A DNA stretch of 5,644 nt from the NCBI GenBank assembly GCA_030596185.1, contig JAUVKP010000083.1, positions 1 through 5,644 on the forward strand. Direction: 5' to 3'. Position 1 is the stretch's first letter, and every line of letters begins with the position of its first letter. The notes beneath the pieces are model-generated. The model saw only the letters and a list, made by a program, of their open reading frames with translations. It did not search any database and was not told the DNA's origin. Below, piece after piece: positions 5,015 to 5,644 of this stretch. The translations under genes and the position numbers were made by a program. The stretch comes from Fidelibacterota bacterium. Its GTDB lineage: Bacteria > Fidelibacterota > Fidelibacteria > Fidelibacterales > Fidelibacteraceae.

Positions 5015-5644
5015 ATGAAATCAACCATATTTGGATTGTTTGTACTGTTATTATTGCTTTCCTGTGGCTCGCAGGAGTTGGTAACGGACAGTCCCGAGAA
5101 AAAAGCGCTCAAACATTATCCCACATCCGGGATAACCCATTTTATGTATGGCGAAATATACCGATCAAGCGGGAATTATTCTTATGCGAATTTGGAATAT
5201 CGCAAGGCTTTGGAATATGATACAACCACAACGATCTTAAATGCGATCGGAGAAAGTTATCGCTTATTGGGCAAGCATAAGCAGGCAACGAACTATTTTG
5301 AAAAATCGCTAAAATTAGACCCTTCCGACGCTACAGCACAATTCAATGTAATGGATCTCTATATGAAAGAATTGCAATATGAAAAAGCAATTCCAATTCT
5401 TGTAAATGAACTAGAAAATAAACCGAATAATTCAGATTATCTTCAACGTCTGGCAGAGTGCTATCGCGGTGTTGGGCAGCACGAAAATGCGTTAACAATT
5501 TTAGGCAAACTGATAGACCTTAGCCCTAATTATCCGTGGTCATATATTTATGCCGCTGAGATCATGCTTGAGGATGATCGCATAGCGGATGCGGCTCCAT
5601 ATCTTGAACAAGTTGCGAGGAATATCCCACCCAATAACGAACTT
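5015..5644 (+). CDS. TPR-repeat lipoprotein, C-terminus cut by window edge
   Basis: The frame is open for 210 residues to the last base, so the end is missing. Residues 1-17 form a lipoprotein signal: one Lys, a hydrophobic run FGLFVLLLLL, and the lipobox LLSC with the acylated cysteine at 17, so the mature protein is probably anchored to a membrane facing the periplasm. The rest is a series of tetratricopeptide repeats at about 41-73, 74-107, 108-141, 142-175 and 176-209, with typical spots such as YRSSGNYSYANLEYRKALEYD, YRLLGKHKQATNYFEKSLKLDPSD and YRGVGQHENALTILGKLIDLSPN. These repeats bind partner proteins; no catalytic domain is seen. Possible roles are in outer-membrane or secretion complexes, but none can be chosen. 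The start at 5015 is preferred over in-frame ATGs at 5009 and 4961, because AAGAAG lies 6 nt upstream and the signal peptide stays N-terminal. Confidence 0.88.
   Translation, partial: MKSTIFGLFVLLLLLSCGSQELVTDSPEKKALKHYPTSGITHFMYGEIYRSSGNYSYANLEYRKALEYDTTTTILNAIGESYRLLGKHKQATNYFEKSLKLDPSDATAQFNVMDLYMKELQYEKAIPILVNELENKPNNSDYLQRLAECYRGVGQHENALTILGKLIDLSPNYPWSYIYAAEIMLEDDRIADAAPYLEQVARNIPPNNEL

Overview
This window reads as chromosomal housekeeping DNA from an AT-leaning, diderm (Gram-negative type) bacterium. A lipobox-bearing TPR protein and a membrane anti-sigma factor argue for an outer membrane. The 33-bp 'GGATAAC...GGATT' intergenic repeats recall those I associate with Cloacimonadota, Calditrichota and other FCB-type or candidate phyla. 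That placement is an impression, not a proven assignment.

Layout. (1) Bases 1-966, minus strand: most of metK (S-adenosylmethionine synthetase), whose 3' end lies beyond the left edge. (2) Bases 967-1414: a divergent intergenic region of about 450 bp. Its metK side holds a good sigma70-type promoter, a predicted three-way-junction RNA starting at the expected transcription start, a long second hairpin, and a final hairpin that buries the metK ribosome binding site. Its plus-strand side holds a perfect inverted repeat, a possible 40-codon ORF and a strong intrinsic terminator only 12 bp before the uppP start, so uppP may be controlled by attenuation. (3) Bases 1415-3800: a tight plus-strand cluster of uppP (undecaprenyl-diphosphatase), holA (DNA polymerase III delta subunit) and an ECF-type sigma factor, with gaps of 3 and 1 nt. 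(4) Bases 3875-4411: a membrane-anchored zinc-finger anti-sigma factor, the likely partner of that sigma factor. (5) Bases 4476-4667: a 63-aa basic protein with CxxC and CxC cysteine pairs, function unknown, followed by a strong terminator. (6) Bases 4737-4835: three 33-bp tandem repeats. (7) Bases 5015-5644: the N-terminal 210 residues of a TPR lipoprotein that runs off the right edge.

The plus-strand cluster joins cell-envelope carrier recycling, the replication clamp loader and an extracytoplasmic sigma/anti-sigma pair. Only the sigma/anti-sigma link is a functional inference of any strength. There is no mobile element, CRISPR array, tRNA, rRNA or defence system that I can see. The most notable item is the structured metK leader, a plausible SAM-sensing riboswitch that I could not match to a known class from memory.
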